Source of the DNA: Candidatus Acidiferrales bacterium
Lineage (GTDB): Bacteria; Acidobacteriota; Terriglobia; Acidiferrales; DATBWB01
Assembly: GCA_036514995.1 (NCBI GenBank)
Contig: DATBWB010000013.1
Location: forward strand, 1-48,000
DNA: 48,000 nucleotides
Direction of reading: 5' to 3'
This document shows positions 18,234 through 28,069 of the stretch, in pieces (the first letter of the stretch is position 1; the number at the start of each line of letters is the position of its first letter). The notes beneath the pieces were generated by a model that worked only from the letters and a program-made list of their open reading frames with translations, searched no databases and was not told where the DNA came from. The position numbers were made by a program, and so were the translations under genes.

Positions 18234-18773
18234 ATGGCAACTCCCCGATTTGTGGTGCAAAAACATCGCGGGCGAAATCTGCACTATGACTTTCGCCTGG
18301 AGGTTGAGGGCACGCTCAAATCCTGGGCGGTGCCCAAAGGTCCTTCCTTGAACCCGGCCAACAAGCGACTGGCCATGCAGGTGGAGGATCACCCGCTCAA
18401 GTACGGCGATTTCGAGGGCGTCATCCCGGAAGGGCAGTATGGGGCCGGGCCGGTCATGGTCTGGGACCAGGGAACGTTCGAGTTCGTTCGGGAGCCAAAG
18501 CCCAACGCTCCGGCCGATCCTCCGTCGGCTCTCAAGGCCGGGGCGCTCAAGGTCATTCTTCACGGAAAAAAACTGCGCGGCCAGTTTGCGCTCATCTTGA
18601 TGCGCGGCCGAGGGACAAAGAACTGGCTGCTGATCAAGGACCGCGACGCCTTTGCCGACCGCGGCTCGGAGATCACCGAGACGAAGCCCGATTCGGCCCT
18701 GTCCGGCCGCTCGCTCGAGCGCATTTTCGAAGAAGACCGCGACAAGGCCCCACCGGCGTGCTCCCTTTCCTGA
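18234..18773 (+). CDS. Stand-alone LigD-type 3'-phosphoesterase domain protein
   Basis: The 3'-phosphoesterase domain removes 3'-terminal ribonucleotides or phosphates at DNA ends during non-homologous end joining and is usually fused to ligase D. This 179-residue protein is that domain alone, with FVVQKHRGRNLHYDFRLE (metal-binding histidines), KSWAVPKGPSLNP, VEDHPLKYGDFEGVIPEGQ, YGAGPVMVWDQG and WLLIKDRD. The C-terminus after residue 140 is not conserved. No ku or ligD gene is in the window, so whether it works in end joining or separately is unknown. It is preceded by a spacer of CTGGAA repeats. Confidence 0.9.
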   Translation: MATPRFVVQKHRGRNLHYDFRLEVEGTLKSWAVPKGPSLNPANKRLAMQVEDHPLKYGDFEGVIPEGQYGAGPVMVWDQGTFEFVREPKPNAPADPPSALKAGALKVILHGKKLRGQFALILMRGRGTKNWLLIKDRDAFADRGSEITETKPDSALSGRSLERIFEEDRDKAPPACSLS

Positions 18774-18948
18774 TCGAGTTCCCCTTCGCCTCGACTCCCC
18801 GGTGGCAGCAGGCGAACGCATCGCCGTGCTTCCTACCGCCAAGCGCGAAAATGCTCGCGGCAGGGATCCAGTTACGGACCTTCTCCTGGTACCTGCGGCG
18901 TTTCATTTCTGTTAGACTTCGCCGGATTGCCGCGCCCGGAGGCTACCC

Positions 18949-20226
18949 ATGCTTCGTCGAAGAGAATTCCTCCAGCGAGCGGCCGTTGCCACGGCTCTGT
19001 TCGGTATTCCACTGGCGCGCGCTGAACAACTCTTCGGCCATGAAGTCCCACCCTTGCCGCCGCGCGAACTCTATGCGAGCGACCCCGAGGGCTACTGGGC
19101 CGAGTTGCGTCGGCAGTGGCTGCTCGCCGCCGACCGCATCAACCTGAACTGCGGCTCGGTAGGCTGCACGCCGCTGCCGGTGCTGCGCGCGATGATTGAC
19201 CACATCCTCTACGCCGAATCGTTCCGCGAGCCCGCTCTGCCCTGGTTCGGGTACGAGGAGAACACGCGCCTGCGCGAACTGCGCGACGCCCTGGCCGCCT
19301 TCCTCCGCGTCAAACGCGACGAGCTGGCGCTGGTGCGCAATGCCACCGAAGCCAACAACGTCGTCTGCAACGGCCTGGATATGAAGCCTGGCGACGAAGC
19401 CCTGCTTACCGACCAGGAGCACCCCGGCGGGCGGTGCTGCTGGGAGCAAAAGGCGGCGCGCTACGGCATCAAGCTCAACTACGTGACGCTGCCCAAGCCG
19501 CCGGCCTCGAAGGAGCAAATTGTCGAGCTCTTTCGCCGCGCCATCACGCCGCGCACGCGGATCATCATGTTCAGCCACATCACCACCGTCACCGGCGTAA
19601 TCCTGCCGGCGAAAGAGATCTGCCAGCTCGCGCGCGAGCGCGGCATCCTGACGCACGTGGACGGCGCGCACGCCATCGGGCAGATCCCGCTCGATTTGCA
19701 CGACCTCGGCTGCGACTTCTATGCCTCGAGCCCGCACAAGTGGCTCATGGCACCCAAGGGCACCGGCGCGCTCTACATCCGCGAGGAGTTGCAAGAGCGC
19801 CTATGGGTGAATATCGCCTCCGGCGACTGGCGCAACTATGAGCTGAAGGCCTACCGCTTCTCCAACCTCGGCACGTCGAACCTTTCCGTGATGGTTGGTC
19901 TCAAAGCCGCGCTCGACTTCTTCCACACGATCGGCCCCGAACGCATCTACGCCCGCATCCACGAGAACGCAACTCGCGTGCGCGACCGCATCGCGAGCCG
20001 TCCTCAACTACGGTCGGCCAACGCCAGCAAGGAGGAGTTTTACGGCGGGTTGGTGAGCTTCGAGCCGGTTACGGGCGATCTGAAACGTGTTGCTGATGAA
20101 TGTGCCGCGCGCAACATCCGCATCGCCGGCGGCGCGGAGCGCATCCGCATCGCCACGCACATCTTCACCCAGCCCACTGAACTTAACGCCTTCTTCGATG
20201 CTGTGGAAGCGGGATTACGCGCCTAG
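18949..20226 (+). CDS. Exported class V aminotransferase (isopenicillin-N-epimerase-like)
   Basis: A PLP-dependent fold-type I enzyme of 425 residues. The N-terminus MLRRREFLQRAAVATALFG looks like a twin-arginine signal, implying export of the folded holoenzyme. Class V features are NCGSVGCTPLPV, RNATEANNVVCNGL, SHITTVTGVILP, HVDGAHAIGQIPLDL and the PLP lysine K264 in SSPHKWLM. Desulfurases and epimerases of this class share the fold, and no Cys active-site loop is visible, so epimerase/transaminase-like chemistry is more likely; the substrate is unknown. The last 13 codons recur in diverged form 33 bp after the stop (20260-20298). Confidence 0.87.
   Translation: MLRRREFLQRAAVATALFGIPLARAEQLFGHEVPPLPPRELYASDPEGYWAELRRQWLLAADRINLNCGSVGCTPLPVLRAMIDHILYAESFREPALPWFGYEENTRLRELRDALAAFLRVKRDELALVRNATEANNVVCNGLDMKPGDEALLTDQEHPGGRCCWEQKAARYGIKLNYVTLPKPPASKEQIVELFRRAITPRTRIIMFSHITTVTGVILPAKEICQLARERGILTHVDGAHAIGQIPLDLHDLGCDFYASSPHKWLMAPKGTGALYIREELQERLWVNIASGDWRNYELKAYRFSNLGTSNLSVMVGLKAALDFFHTIGPERIYARIHENATRVRDRIASRPQLRSANASKEEFYGGLVSFEPVTGDLKRVADECAARNIRIAGGAERIRIATHIFTQPTELNAFFDAVEAGLRA
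20188..20226 (+). repeat. 3' end of the aminotransferase gene, repeat unit 1
   Basis: The last 12 codons plus stop, read as AFFDAVEAGLRA. They match 20260-20298 at 29 of 39 bases, with most differences in third codon positions. Confidence 0.8.
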
Positions 20227-20233
20227 CAGACTA

Positions 20234-20253
20234 GGGCGAGCTGAAGCTCGCCC
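20234..20253. repeat. GGGCGAGC palindrome between the two gene tails
   Basis: GGGCGAGC, loop TGAA, GCTCGCCC: a perfect 8-bp stem starting 7 bp after the aminotransferase stop and ending 6 bp before the duplicated tail. Confidence 0.85.
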
Positions 20254-20259
20254 CTACAT

Positions 20260-20298
20260 GCGTTGTTCGAGGCGGTGGACGCGGGACTGCGCGGCTGA
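20260..20298 (+). pseudogene. Remnant 3' end of a homologous aminotransferase gene
   Basis: Thirteen codons read as ALFEAVDAGLRG and a TGA stop, with no start codon and no upstream body. They align without gaps to the end of the intact gene (AFFDAVEAGLRA): 9 of 12 residues are identical and the others conservative. The remnant probably comes from a displaced or recombined homologue. Confidence 0.75.
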
Positions 20299-20391
20299 GG
20301 CGCGATGGTTCTCCTTGGTCGGCCGCGGTATAATCTTGAGACGCCCATGACGCGGAAGAGTCAACTAATGTGCCATACTATGCGGAACGAG

Positions 20392-20919
20392 ATGACCCAC
20401 GGCACGACGGTTTTGTGCGTTCGTCGCGGCAATCAAGTAGTGGTTGCCAGCGACGGCCAGGTCACGATGGGACAGGCGGTGGTGAAGCACACGGCCAAAA
20501 AGATTCGCCGCCTTTACGACGACAAGGTTCTGGCTGGATTTGCCGGCGGCACGGCTGACGCTCTGAGCCTGTTCAGCCGTTTTGAAGCGAAGTTACAGGA
20601 ATTCCACGGCAATCTCCCGCGGGCGGCGGTCGAACTGGCAAAAGAGTGGCGCACCGACCGGGTTCTGCGACATCTGGACGCGCTCCTCATTGTCGCCGAC
20701 GATAAGAACACCTTTCTGCTCTCCGGCACGGGCGACATTATTGAGCCGGATGACGGCATCTGCGCCATCGGTTCAGGCGGGCCTTACGCGCTGGCGGCAG
20801 CGCGCGGATTGATCAAACACACCCAGCTCAGCGCCAAAGAGATCGCTCAGGAAGCCATGCGCCTTGCCAGTGAAATTTGCATCTATACCAACAGCCAGTT
20901 TACGGTGGAAGAATTATGA
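20392..20919 (+). CDS. hslV: ATP-dependent protease peptidase subunit HslV (ClpQ)
   Basis: HslV is the proteasome-like peptidase of the HslUV complex, with an N-terminal threonine as nucleophile. From ATG 20392 the product is [13 protein letters not shown], so a four-residue propeptide precedes the catalytic Thr. [61 protein letters not shown] and the C-terminal EICIYTN match the family over 175 residues. ATGs at 20347, 20368 and 20380 are in frame, but only 20392 has a purine-rich site (GGAACGAG) and a normal propeptide length. TATAAT at 20329-20334 may be its -10 box. The stop overlaps hslU (ATGA). Confidence 0.95.
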   Translation: MTHGTTVLCVRRGNQVVVASDGQVTMGQAVVKHTAKKIRRLYDDKVLAGFAGGTADALSLFSRFEAKLQEFHGNLPRAAVELAKEWRTDRVLRHLDALLIVADDKNTFLLSGTGDIIEPDDGICAIGSGGPYALAAARGLIKHTQLSAKEIAQEAMRLASEICIYTNSQFTVEEL

Positions 20920-22352
20920 CCAGCGGCGCTTCGAAAGATGATGCAGTTACCTACCTTCCCGGGCGGGTCGAACCCGAGCCGGCACCGCCGCCGCAGCCCT
21001 CCTTTGACGAGCTGACGCCGCGGGAGATTGTGGCGGAACTCGACAAGTACATCATCAGCCAGCACGATGCCAAGCGCGCCGTCGCCATCGCCTTGCGCAA
21101 CCGCATCCGAAGGCAGAAGCTCCAGCCGGAAATGGCCGAGGAGATCATCCCGAAGAATATCTTGATGATCGGGCCGACGGGCGTGGGCAAGACCGAGATT
21201 GCCCGGCGGCTGGCGCGTTTGGCCGGATGCCCGTTTGTCAAAGTCGAGGCCAGTAAGTACACCGAGGTGGGCTACGTTGGCCGCGACGTCGAATCCATGA
21301 TTCGCGACCTCGTCGAAGTGGCGATTGACATGATCCGCGAAGAAAAACTCGATGAGGTTGCCGACCGGGCCGAGGTCAACGCCGAAGAGCGCTTGCTCGA
21401 TCTTCTCTTGCCGCCTTTGCCGCCACCGGTCAACAAGCAGGACCCGGAAGCAGTCCACCAGCAGGAACAGTTCCAGCGCACCCGGGAAAAACTGCGCGGG
21501 CAGCTCCGCGAAGGCAAACTCGACTCCAAGCTCGTCGAGGTGGAAGTGCGCGCACGTTCGATGCCCGCCTTCGAAATCATCTCCAATACCGGCATCGAGG
21601 AGATGGACATCAACATCAAGGATGCGCTCCCCGGGCTTTTTGGCCAGGTGAAGAAGAAACGGAAGATGTCCGTGGCCGAGGCGCTCGACTACTTGGTTCA
21701 GGAGGAAGAGAGCAAGCTCATTGACATGGACCAGGTGACCCGGACGGCCATTGACCGCGCCGAGCAGATGGGAATTATTTTTGTTGACGAGATGGACAAG
21801 ATTGCCGGGCGCGAATCGGGCCACGGCCCCGACGTCAGCCGCGAAGGCGTGCAGCGCGACATCCTGCCCATTGTCGAGGGCACCACCGTCAACACCCGCT
21901 ACGGCATCGTCCGCACGGACCATGTCCTCTTCATCGCCGCCGGCGCCTTCCACGTGACCAAACCCTCGGACATGATTCCGGAGTTGCAGGGCCGCTTCCC
22001 CATCCGCGTGGAATTGAAATCGCTGGGTGTCCAGGATTTCGTTCGCATCCTCCAGGAGCCCAAGAACGCGCTCATCAAGCAGTACACGGCGCTGCTCGAG
22101 ACCGAAGGGCTGAAGATCACGTTTACCGATGACGCCATCGAAGCTCTGGCTCATTACGCGGCCACGGTAAACGAACAGACGGAGAACATCGGCGCCCGGC
22201 GACTGCACACGGTGATGGAAAAGATGCTGGACGAGATCTCTTTTGAAGCGCCGGAGCTCAAGAAGAAAACCATCGAGGTGGACGCCGCCTACGTCCATCG
22301 CCAGCTCGCTGAAATCGTAAAAAACCAGGACTTGAGCCGATATATTCTGTGA
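20916..22352 (+). CDS. hslU: ATP-dependent protease ATPase subunit HslU (ClpY)
   Basis: HslU is the AAA+ unfoldase that feeds HslV. The 478-residue protein has an alanine/proline-rich N-terminal extension (about 25 residues), the conserved start of the fold [17 protein letters not shown], Walker A GPTGVGKT, the pore motif [11 protein letters not shown], the inserted I domain (about residues 130-235), Walker [11 protein letters not shown] and sensor regions. The C-terminal [12 protein letters not shown] docks into HslV and is intact. Translation is coupled to hslV by a 4-base overlap. In turn its TGA overlaps the GTG start of the next gene. Confidence 0.97.
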   Translation: MTSGASKDDAVTYLPGRVEPEPAPPPQPSFDELTPREIVAELDKYIISQHDAKRAVAIALRNRIRRQKLQPEMAEEIIPKNILMIGPTGVGKTEIARRLARLAGCPFVKVEASKYTEVGYVGRDVESMIRDLVEVAIDMIREEKLDEVADRAEVNAEERLLDLLLPPLPPPVNKQDPEAVHQQEQFQRTREKLRGQLREGKLDSKLVEVEVRARSMPAFEIISNTGIEEMDINIKDALPGLFGQVKKKRKMSVAEALDYLVQEEESKLIDMDQVTRTAIDRAEQMGIIFVDEMDKIAGRESGHGPDVSREGVQRDILPIVEGTTVNTRYGIVRTDHVLFIAAGAFHVTKPSDMIPELQGRFPIRVELKSLGVQDFVRILQEPKNALIKQYTALLETEGLKITFTDDAIEALAHYAATVNEQTENIGARRLHTVMEKMLDEISFEAPELKKKTIEVDAAYVHRQLAEIVKNQDLSRYIL

Positions 22353-23596
22353 GCCTACCTCTGGCAGCGCCACTTCTGCCTGTGAACCAAAATGCGAACA
22401 TCTTCGTTCCGATTTTCGAATTTCGAATTTCGAATTTCGTTCTAACCGGACTTGTCTCCTGTCTGCTTGCGCTCGTGGCCTGCGGCAGTCCCACGGCTCC
22501 GACACCGCCTTCGCGCCACATTCCCGAGGCAGCCGGCGATTTGAGCGCCAGACAAATGGGCGAGGCGGTCGTGCTTTCCTTCACGCTTCCCCGGCGCACC
22601 ACCGATGGGAAAGCGGTCGGCAGGAATTTGCAAATTCTTCTCTATCGCCAATTTCGCAAGGAAGAGTTGCCGCCGCCACCCGCCATGTTGGCGCAAGCCC
22701 GCCGTGGCGGGGCGGCCGAGGCTGCCGGCGAAGACCTCGGACAAAGGTTGTTTGGCGATGCGAAACCCATCGTGGAATGGGCTGGCGGGGACCTGGAGAG
22801 ACTGGCCGCCGGCCAGATGGCGCAATATTCCGACCGCATAGCGGTTGCGGATTTGAAAGCGCACTCGGGCGAGTGGGCAGTCTATGGGGTGCTGGCGAGA
22901 AATAAGAAAGGACGAAGCGCCGGCTTTTCCAACTTGATTGCCTTGCGCATATATCCGGCGCCGGCTCCACCGGGGAATTTCCTCGCCCGAAACGTGGAAG
23001 CGGGCGTCGAGCTGAGCTGGACTCCTCCCTCCGAGACCACGAGTGGCACGGCCATCGCTTCTGCCGGCCCCTTTCCTATCTACCGCAGTACCCCGGGCGA
23101 GAAGGAAGAGTGGGAACTTCTTGCTGAGGCGGCGAACTCTCCCTGGACGGATACGGCAACCGAGTACGGCAAAACCTATCGCTACACGATCCGTGCTGTC
23201 GCCCGGTACGGCCCGGACTTGGTTGAGAGCGATGCCTCGGCCCGGCTCACCATCACCCCCCAAGATATCTTTCCGCCAAAGGCCCCGGAGGGCCTGGTCG
23301 GCGTGCCCATTCTCGCCGCCTTCGGAGGGCCGGCCATTGAACTTTCCTGGCAGCCGAACACGGAAGCCGATCTCGCCGGGTACAATATCTATCGCAGCGA
23401 GCCCCCGAAGCCTCGGGACGGCGGCGGCTACCAGAGGCGGAACGCAAAGCTGATCCCTGGGCCGGCTTACCGCGATGACACGGTCGAGGCGGGCAAGACC
23501 TACTCTTATGCGGTCGCCGCCGTGGACCGGGCAGGCAATGAAAGCGAACCATCCGCGGAGGCTACGGCGAGCGTTCCCGCCGAGCAGCAGCCGTAG
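22349..23596 (+). CDS. Putative lipoprotein with two fibronectin type III domains
   Basis: The 415-residue product carries a hydrophobic N-terminal segment ending in the lipobox LALVACGS (Cys at about residue 46), indicating a lipid-anchored envelope protein. Two Fn3-like domains lie at about 205-300 ([20 protein letters not shown] ... YRYTIRAV) and 305-405 ([20 protein letters not shown] ... [15 protein letters not shown]). The function is unknown. The start is a GTG overlapping the hslU stop; another GTG at 22382 is possible. Part of the signal region is encoded by the TTTCGAATTTCG repeat (22403-22442), otherwise found between genes. [11 protein letters not shown] near residue 120 is also repeat-encoded. 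Confidence 0.75.
   Translation: MSLPLAAPLLPVNQNANIFVPIFEFRISNFVLTGLVSCLLALVACGSPTAPTPPSRHIPEAAGDLSARQMGEAVVLSFTLPRRTTDGKAVGRNLQILLYRQFRKEELPPPPAMLAQARRGGAAEAAGEDLGQRLFGDAKPIVEWAGGDLERLAAGQMAQYSDRIAVADLKAHSGEWAVYGVLARNKKGRSAGFSNLIALRIYPAPAPPGNFLARNVEAGVELSWTPPSETTSGTAIASAGPFPIYRSTPGEKEEWELLAEAANSPWTDTATEYGKTYRYTIRAVARYGPDLVESDASARLTITPQDIFPPKAPEGLVGVPILAAFGGPAIELSWQPNTEADLAGYNIYRSEPPKPRDGGGYQRRNAKLIPGPAYRDDTVEAGKTYSYAVAAVDRAGNESEPSAEATASVPAEQQP
22403..22442 (+). repeat. TTCGAATTTCG tandem words inside the lipoprotein signal region
   Basis: Three tandem TTTCGAA-type words, close to the block at 16324-16362. They are read as IFEFRISNF upstream of the lipobox. Confidence 0.8.
22697..22714. repeat. 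18-nt GC-rich repeat encoding ARRGGA (lipoprotein)
   Basis: GCCCGCCGTGGCGGGGCG, partner of 14511-14528 in the folC tail, 16 of 18 bases identical. Confidence 0.6.
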
Positions 23597-23636
23597 CGCG
23601 CCGCCAGGGCAGAGAGAACCGGACGGAGGCGTTGCT

Positions 23637-24434
23637 TTGAAGATCTGCCGATTTCGAGTGGAAGGGGAAGCCCGCTATGGCGTGCTCGAAGGCGGTCGGG
23701 TACGCGAGCCCCGATTCGATCGGGGCGAGCTGCCCGGATGCCAGTATGTGAATCGCCAGCCGGGCGAAAAGAGCTGGCCGGTGGACACGGTAGAGATCCT
23801 TCCGCCCACCGAGCCTTCCAAGATTGTCTGCGTCGGCAGAAACTACCGCGAGCACGCGGCCGAACTCCATAACCCGATACCGCAAGAGCCGCTGCTTTTT
23901 TTGAAGCCCCCTTCCGCCATCATCGCTTCCGGGGAACCGATCCTTCTGCCGGACGTTTCCCGGCAGGTGGATTACGAAGGCGAACTTGGCGTGGTGATCG
24001 GCAAGCGCTGCTCGCAACTCAGCGATGCGGCCGACGCGCTCGGTTGCGTGATGGGCTACACGTGCTTGAACGACGTCACGGCGCGCGACCTTCAGCAGGC
24101 TGACGTGCAGTTCACTCGCGCCAAAGGATTCGATACCTTTTGTCCCCTCGGTCCTTTCATCGAAACGGAATTGAAGTTGGAAGAGGTGACGGTGGAAACG
24201 CTCGTCAACGGCCAACGGAAGCAGTTTGGCCGCGTGTCCGACATGATTTTCCCGGTTGATGCTATAATCCGTTACATCTCGCGAGTGATGACGCTCGAAC
24301 CAGGGGACGTCATTGCTACCGGAACCCCGGCCGGGGTGGGGCCGCTCCGGGCAGGCGACGAGGTGGAAATCGTCGTTTCCGGAGTTGGCCGCCTGAAGAA
24401 TCCGGTGCGGGCGAAAGGCGAGAGCAAGTTCTAG
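23637..24434 (+). CDS. Fumarylacetoacetate hydrolase family protein
   Basis: The FAH superfamily cleaves or isomerises C-C bonds in 3-oxo acids, with examples in aromatic degradation and oxaloacetate tautomerisation. The 265-residue product shows VCVGRNYREHAAEL, PLLFLKPPSAI, the metal ligands in DYEGELGVVIGKR, GYTCLNDVTARDLQ, KGFDTFCPLGP and VIATGTPAGVG. The start is a TTG: GGAGG lies about nine bases upstream and the family-typical KICRF begins right after it, with no ATG or GTG at that point. Residues ~24-31 (xPRFDRGE) come from a perfect 23-nt palindromic element. No aromatic-degradation partners are nearby, so the substrate is open. Confidence 0.9.
   Translation: MKICRFRVEGEARYGVLEGGRVREPRFDRGELPGCQYVNRQPGEKSWPVDTVEILPPTEPSKIVCVGRNYREHAAELHNPIPQEPLLFLKPPSAIIASGEPILLPDVSRQVDYEGELGVVIGKRCSQLSDAADALGCVMGYTCLNDVTARDLQQADVQFTRAKGFDTFCPLGPFIETELKLEEVTVETLVNGQRKQFGRVSDMIFPVDAIIRYISRVMTLEPGDVIATGTPAGVGPLRAGDEVEIVVSGVGRLKNPVRAKGESKF
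23708..23730. repeat. 23-nt palindromic element (FAH gene)
   Basis: GCCCCGAT, TCGA, TCGGGGC, GAGC: perfect consensus. It begins at codon position 3 and is read as xPRFDRGE in the N-terminal beta region. Confidence 0.92.
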
Positions 24435-24509
24435 GTCGGGCATGCGTGGTTGACCGATGGCCGGCCCGTCGGCCGGATGGGAAACGGCGGTCCGGAGAGG
24501 AAACCAGCC

Positions 24510-25202
24510 ATGAAATTCTTCCTCGACACAGCCAGCCTTACAGAAATCCGCGAAGGGGCCAAGCTCGGCATCATTGACGGCATCACTACGAATCCGTCGC
24601 TTGCCGCCAAGGAAGGCCGGGCCTTCAAAGACATCATCCTGGAAATTTGTTCGCTCATTGATGGTCCGATCAGCGCCGAGGTGACGACCACCGAAGCGGA
24701 AGCGATGATCGAACAGGCGCGCGAGCTGCGTTCCTGGCACCGCAACATCGTCGTCAAGATTCCTCTGACCCGCGAAGGCATTCGCGCCATGGCCACGCTG
24801 CGCACGGAAAATACGCGCATCAACGTCACGCTGGTCTTTTCGCCCTCGCAGGCCATTCTGGCGGCCAAGGCCGGCGCCACGTACGTCAGCCCCTTTCTCG
24901 GCCGGCTGGACGATATTTCTCATGTCGGCATGGAGGTGGTGCGCGACATTGTGACCATCTATCGGCAGTACGGTTTCGAGACGCAGGTTCTGGCCGCCTC
25001 TTTGCGCCATCCGCTGCATGTGGTGGAAGCCGCCAAGGCCGGAGCGCACGTTGCCACCATGCCGTTCAAAGTGTTTGAAATGCTCTTCAAGCATCCCCTG
25101 ACTGATCGCGGCCTCGAAGCGTTTTTGAAGGATTGGGAGAAGGCCCGGCAAACGCTGGGGGAGATTATTCCGGAGGCTGTCCCCAAGGGCAGCCCGCGTT
25201 GA
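24510..25202 (+). CDS. fsa: Transaldolase-like fructose-6-phosphate aldolase
   Basis: A small (230-residue) TalC/Fsa-type aldolase of the transaldolase family. [27 protein letters not shown], the Schiff-base lysine K83 in [38 protein letters not shown] (split here as two conserved blocks) and [18 protein letters not shown] follow the family order. It could act as a transaldolase of the pentose phosphate pathway or as a fructose-6-phosphate aldolase; sequence alone does not separate these. GGAGAGGAAA precedes the ATG. It follows the FAH gene after 75 bp that contain a GGCCGGCC-rich palindrome. Confidence 0.92.
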   Translation: MKFFLDTASLTEIREGAKLGIIDGITTNPSLAAKEGRAFKDIILEICSLIDGPISAEVTTTEAEAMIEQARELRSWHRNIVVKIPLTREGIRAMATLRTENTRINVTLVFSPSQAILAAKAGATYVSPFLGRLDDISHVGMEVVRDIVTIYRQYGFETQVLAASLRHPLHVVEAAKAGAHVATMPFKVFEMLFKHPLTDRGLEAFLKDWEKARQTLGEIIPEAVPKGSPR

Positions 25203-25244
25203 GGGGAGGAACTCGGTCTGAACGAGATCGCTCTTCCGCTGCTC

Positions 25245-25619
25245 GTGACATTTCTGGCAGCGACGGCTGCCCTCCTTTATCTCTATCAGCGAAAGTTGCC
25301 GAGTGCCGACGAACTGGAACGGCTTCGTCGCCGGCATATTGCCAGCATCGGGCGCATCGCCGAAGGGCAGGTGCTCGAGTTTTTTGAGCCGGAGGGGGTT
25401 GGCCCGACGGAGGGTTGGAGCAGCCCTTCCCGCCAGCTTGTCATCTACAGCTACACCATCGCAGGCGTAACCTATGAGGCAGCCCAGGACATAACCACGC
25501 TCCTCGATCGGTTGCGGTTCGAGCGATGTCTCAGCGGGGTGCCGGCAAGCATCAAATACGATCCGGCGAATCCCTCCAACTCGGTCATTGTTTCGGAAGA
25601 GTGGTCCGGGCTGGAGTAG
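25245..25619 (+). CDS. DUF3592-like membrane-anchored protein
   Basis: A protein of about 124 residues with one N-terminal membrane helix (TFLAATAALLYLY) and a soluble domain, ending VPASIKYDPANPSNSVI, typical of DUF3592 proteins. The GTG at 25245 starts in the middle of the hydrophobic segment. A CTG at 25218 would add nine residues (LNEIALPLL), complete the helix and sit nine bases after GGGGAGGA, so the real start may be that CTG. The function is unknown. It follows the aldolase by about 40 bp and is 15 bp from the next small gene, suggesting co-transcription. Confidence 0.65.
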   Translation: MTFLAATAALLYLYQRKLPSADELERLRRRHIASIGRIAEGQVLEFFEPEGVGPTEGWSSPSRQLVIYSYTIAGVTYEAAQDITTLLDRLRFERCLSGVPASIKYDPANPSNSVIVSEEWSGLE

Positions 25620-25634
25620 CGCGGCGGACGGAAT

Positions 25635-25853
25635 ATGCGGCGCCAATTTCTGGGGGCGGTCTGGCTAGCGCTTGCGGCCGGCATCATGTTGGCCGGCGTG
25701 GGCTTGGCCTACGGGGCGGCGAGCGCCGTTGCCCAAGCCTCGACGACATCGGGGCTCCATATGTGGCTGGTGATGGGAGCCGTCGCGCTGGACGTGGCGA
25801 TTCTTCTCATCGCTTTGTTTGTGGTCACGCGCCTGGCGGATCTCTTGTTGTAG
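25635..25853 (+). CDS. Small two-helix membrane protein, hypothetical
   Basis: 72 residues with two hydrophobic helices (about 7-30 and 43-68) joined by a short Ser/Thr-rich loop. I do not recognise a family. Its reality is supported by close packing after the DUF3592-like gene, an ATG start and the consistent membrane topology. No ribosome-binding site stands out. Confidence 0.5.
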   Translation: MRRQFLGAVWLALAAGIMLAGVGLAYGAASAVAQASTTSGLHMWLVMGAVALDVAILLIALFVVTRLADLLL

Positions 25854-26072
25854 CACGGGTGACGCGCTGCTCCCAGTGCGGCACCGAAGCACCCAAAGCG
25901 AACCCCCCCGCCAAAGCGGGCACCGTTCACCTGAGCTGCCCATTTCCCCGCACGGTGTCCGGACAACCTCGGGATTTGCCTGACGGGTGGCGGTTCTTCT
26001 CTGGCCAAAGGCGAGCTCTTTGTGGCACTCTGTTTGGTGCGTGGATCAGGAACCGTTTTGAGGGAGTTTTTT

Positions 26073-27644
<1,572 letters not shown>

Positions 27645-27696
27645 AGAGGCGACCAGTGGCCAGCGACCGGTGAGCGGATAAAAGAGCATTTCTACG

Positions 27697-27912
27697 TTGG
27701 AGCGGAACTTCGCGGCCGTGATCGAGAAGCCCGGGCGCTCGTATGTAGCTTACGTGGAAGAAATTCCCGGAGTAAACACTCAGGGGCGAACGCTGGCTGA
27801 GGTGCGGTGCAATTTGCGGGAGGCACTCTCACTCATCCTTAAGGCTCGCCGCGCCATCGACAACAGAAGCGGCACCAACCCCAAGAAGAAACACGGGAAT
27901 GTACCGCTTTGA
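27697..27912 (+). CDS. HicB-like protein with carboxyltransferase-derived C-terminus
   Basis: 71 residues from a TTG start. Residues 1-50 (FAAVIEKPGRSYVAYVEEIP, then GVNTQGRTLAEVRCNLREA) match the HicB antitoxin fold, a partial RNase-H-like domain. No HicA toxin is adjacent. From residue 53 the protein reads [19 protein letters not shown], a copy of the C-terminus of the carboxyltransferase encoded just upstream. The ORF is therefore a chimera of a HicB module and a duplicated gene tail. It may be a solitary regulator or a decaying remnant. Confidence 0.65.
   Translation: MERNFAAVIEKPGRSYVAYVEEIPGVNTQGRTLAEVRCNLREALSLILKARRAIDNRSGTNPKKKHGNVPL
27856..27912 (+). repeat. Carboxyltransferase 3' tail, unit 2 (end of the HicB-like ORF)
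   Basis: 57 nt in the same register and length as unit 1 through the stop codon, read as [18 protein letters not shown]. In frame with the HicB-like sequence. Confidence 0.85.
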
Positions 27913-27921
27913 AGGTAATTT

Positions 27922-27978
27922 TGGAGTGCGGGAGCTTGCTCCCGCCTTGAAACAGCGGCGGCAAGCCGCCGCACTCCA
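27922..27978. repeat. 57-bp composite double-hairpin palindrome
   Basis: Outer arms TGGAGTGCGG (27922-27931) and CCGCACTCCA (27969-27978) are perfect inverted repeats. Inside are two hairpins: GCGGGAG, CTTG, CTCCCGC and GCGGCGG, CAAG, CCGCCGC, whose loops are complementary to each other. A related single hairpin is at 15414-15435. It lies between tail units 2 and 3. Confidence 0.9.
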
Positions 27979-27991
27979 CAGAAGTTGTGCC

Positions 27992-28048
27992 ATCGAAAAC
28001 AAGCGAGGAACCAACCCCAAGAAGAAGCACGAAAACATATCGCCGTAA
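27992..28048 (+). pseudogene. Carboxyltransferase 3' tail, unit 3 (orphan)
   Basis: 57 nt read as IENKRGTNPKKKHENISP plus a TAA stop, with no start codon or gene body. It is the third copy of the upstream enzyme's C-terminus, separated from unit 2 by the composite palindrome. Confidence 0.8.
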
Positions 28049-28069
28049 CCTTTTGTCCTGGAGGTGAGC

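Noticed and set aside
20883-22505. A 540-codon minus-strand open frame
   Set aside because: Antisense to hslU; the translation has no domain and is a base-composition shadow.
23562-25646. A 694-codon minus-strand open frame
   Set aside because: It is antisense to the FAH, aldolase and DUF3592-like genes, all supported by motifs; long antisense frames are expected at this GC content.
27697-27912. A complete HicAB toxin-antitoxin pair
   Set aside because: Only a HicB-like half is present; no HicA (double-stranded-RNA-binding-like, about 60-80 residues) is encoded on either side.
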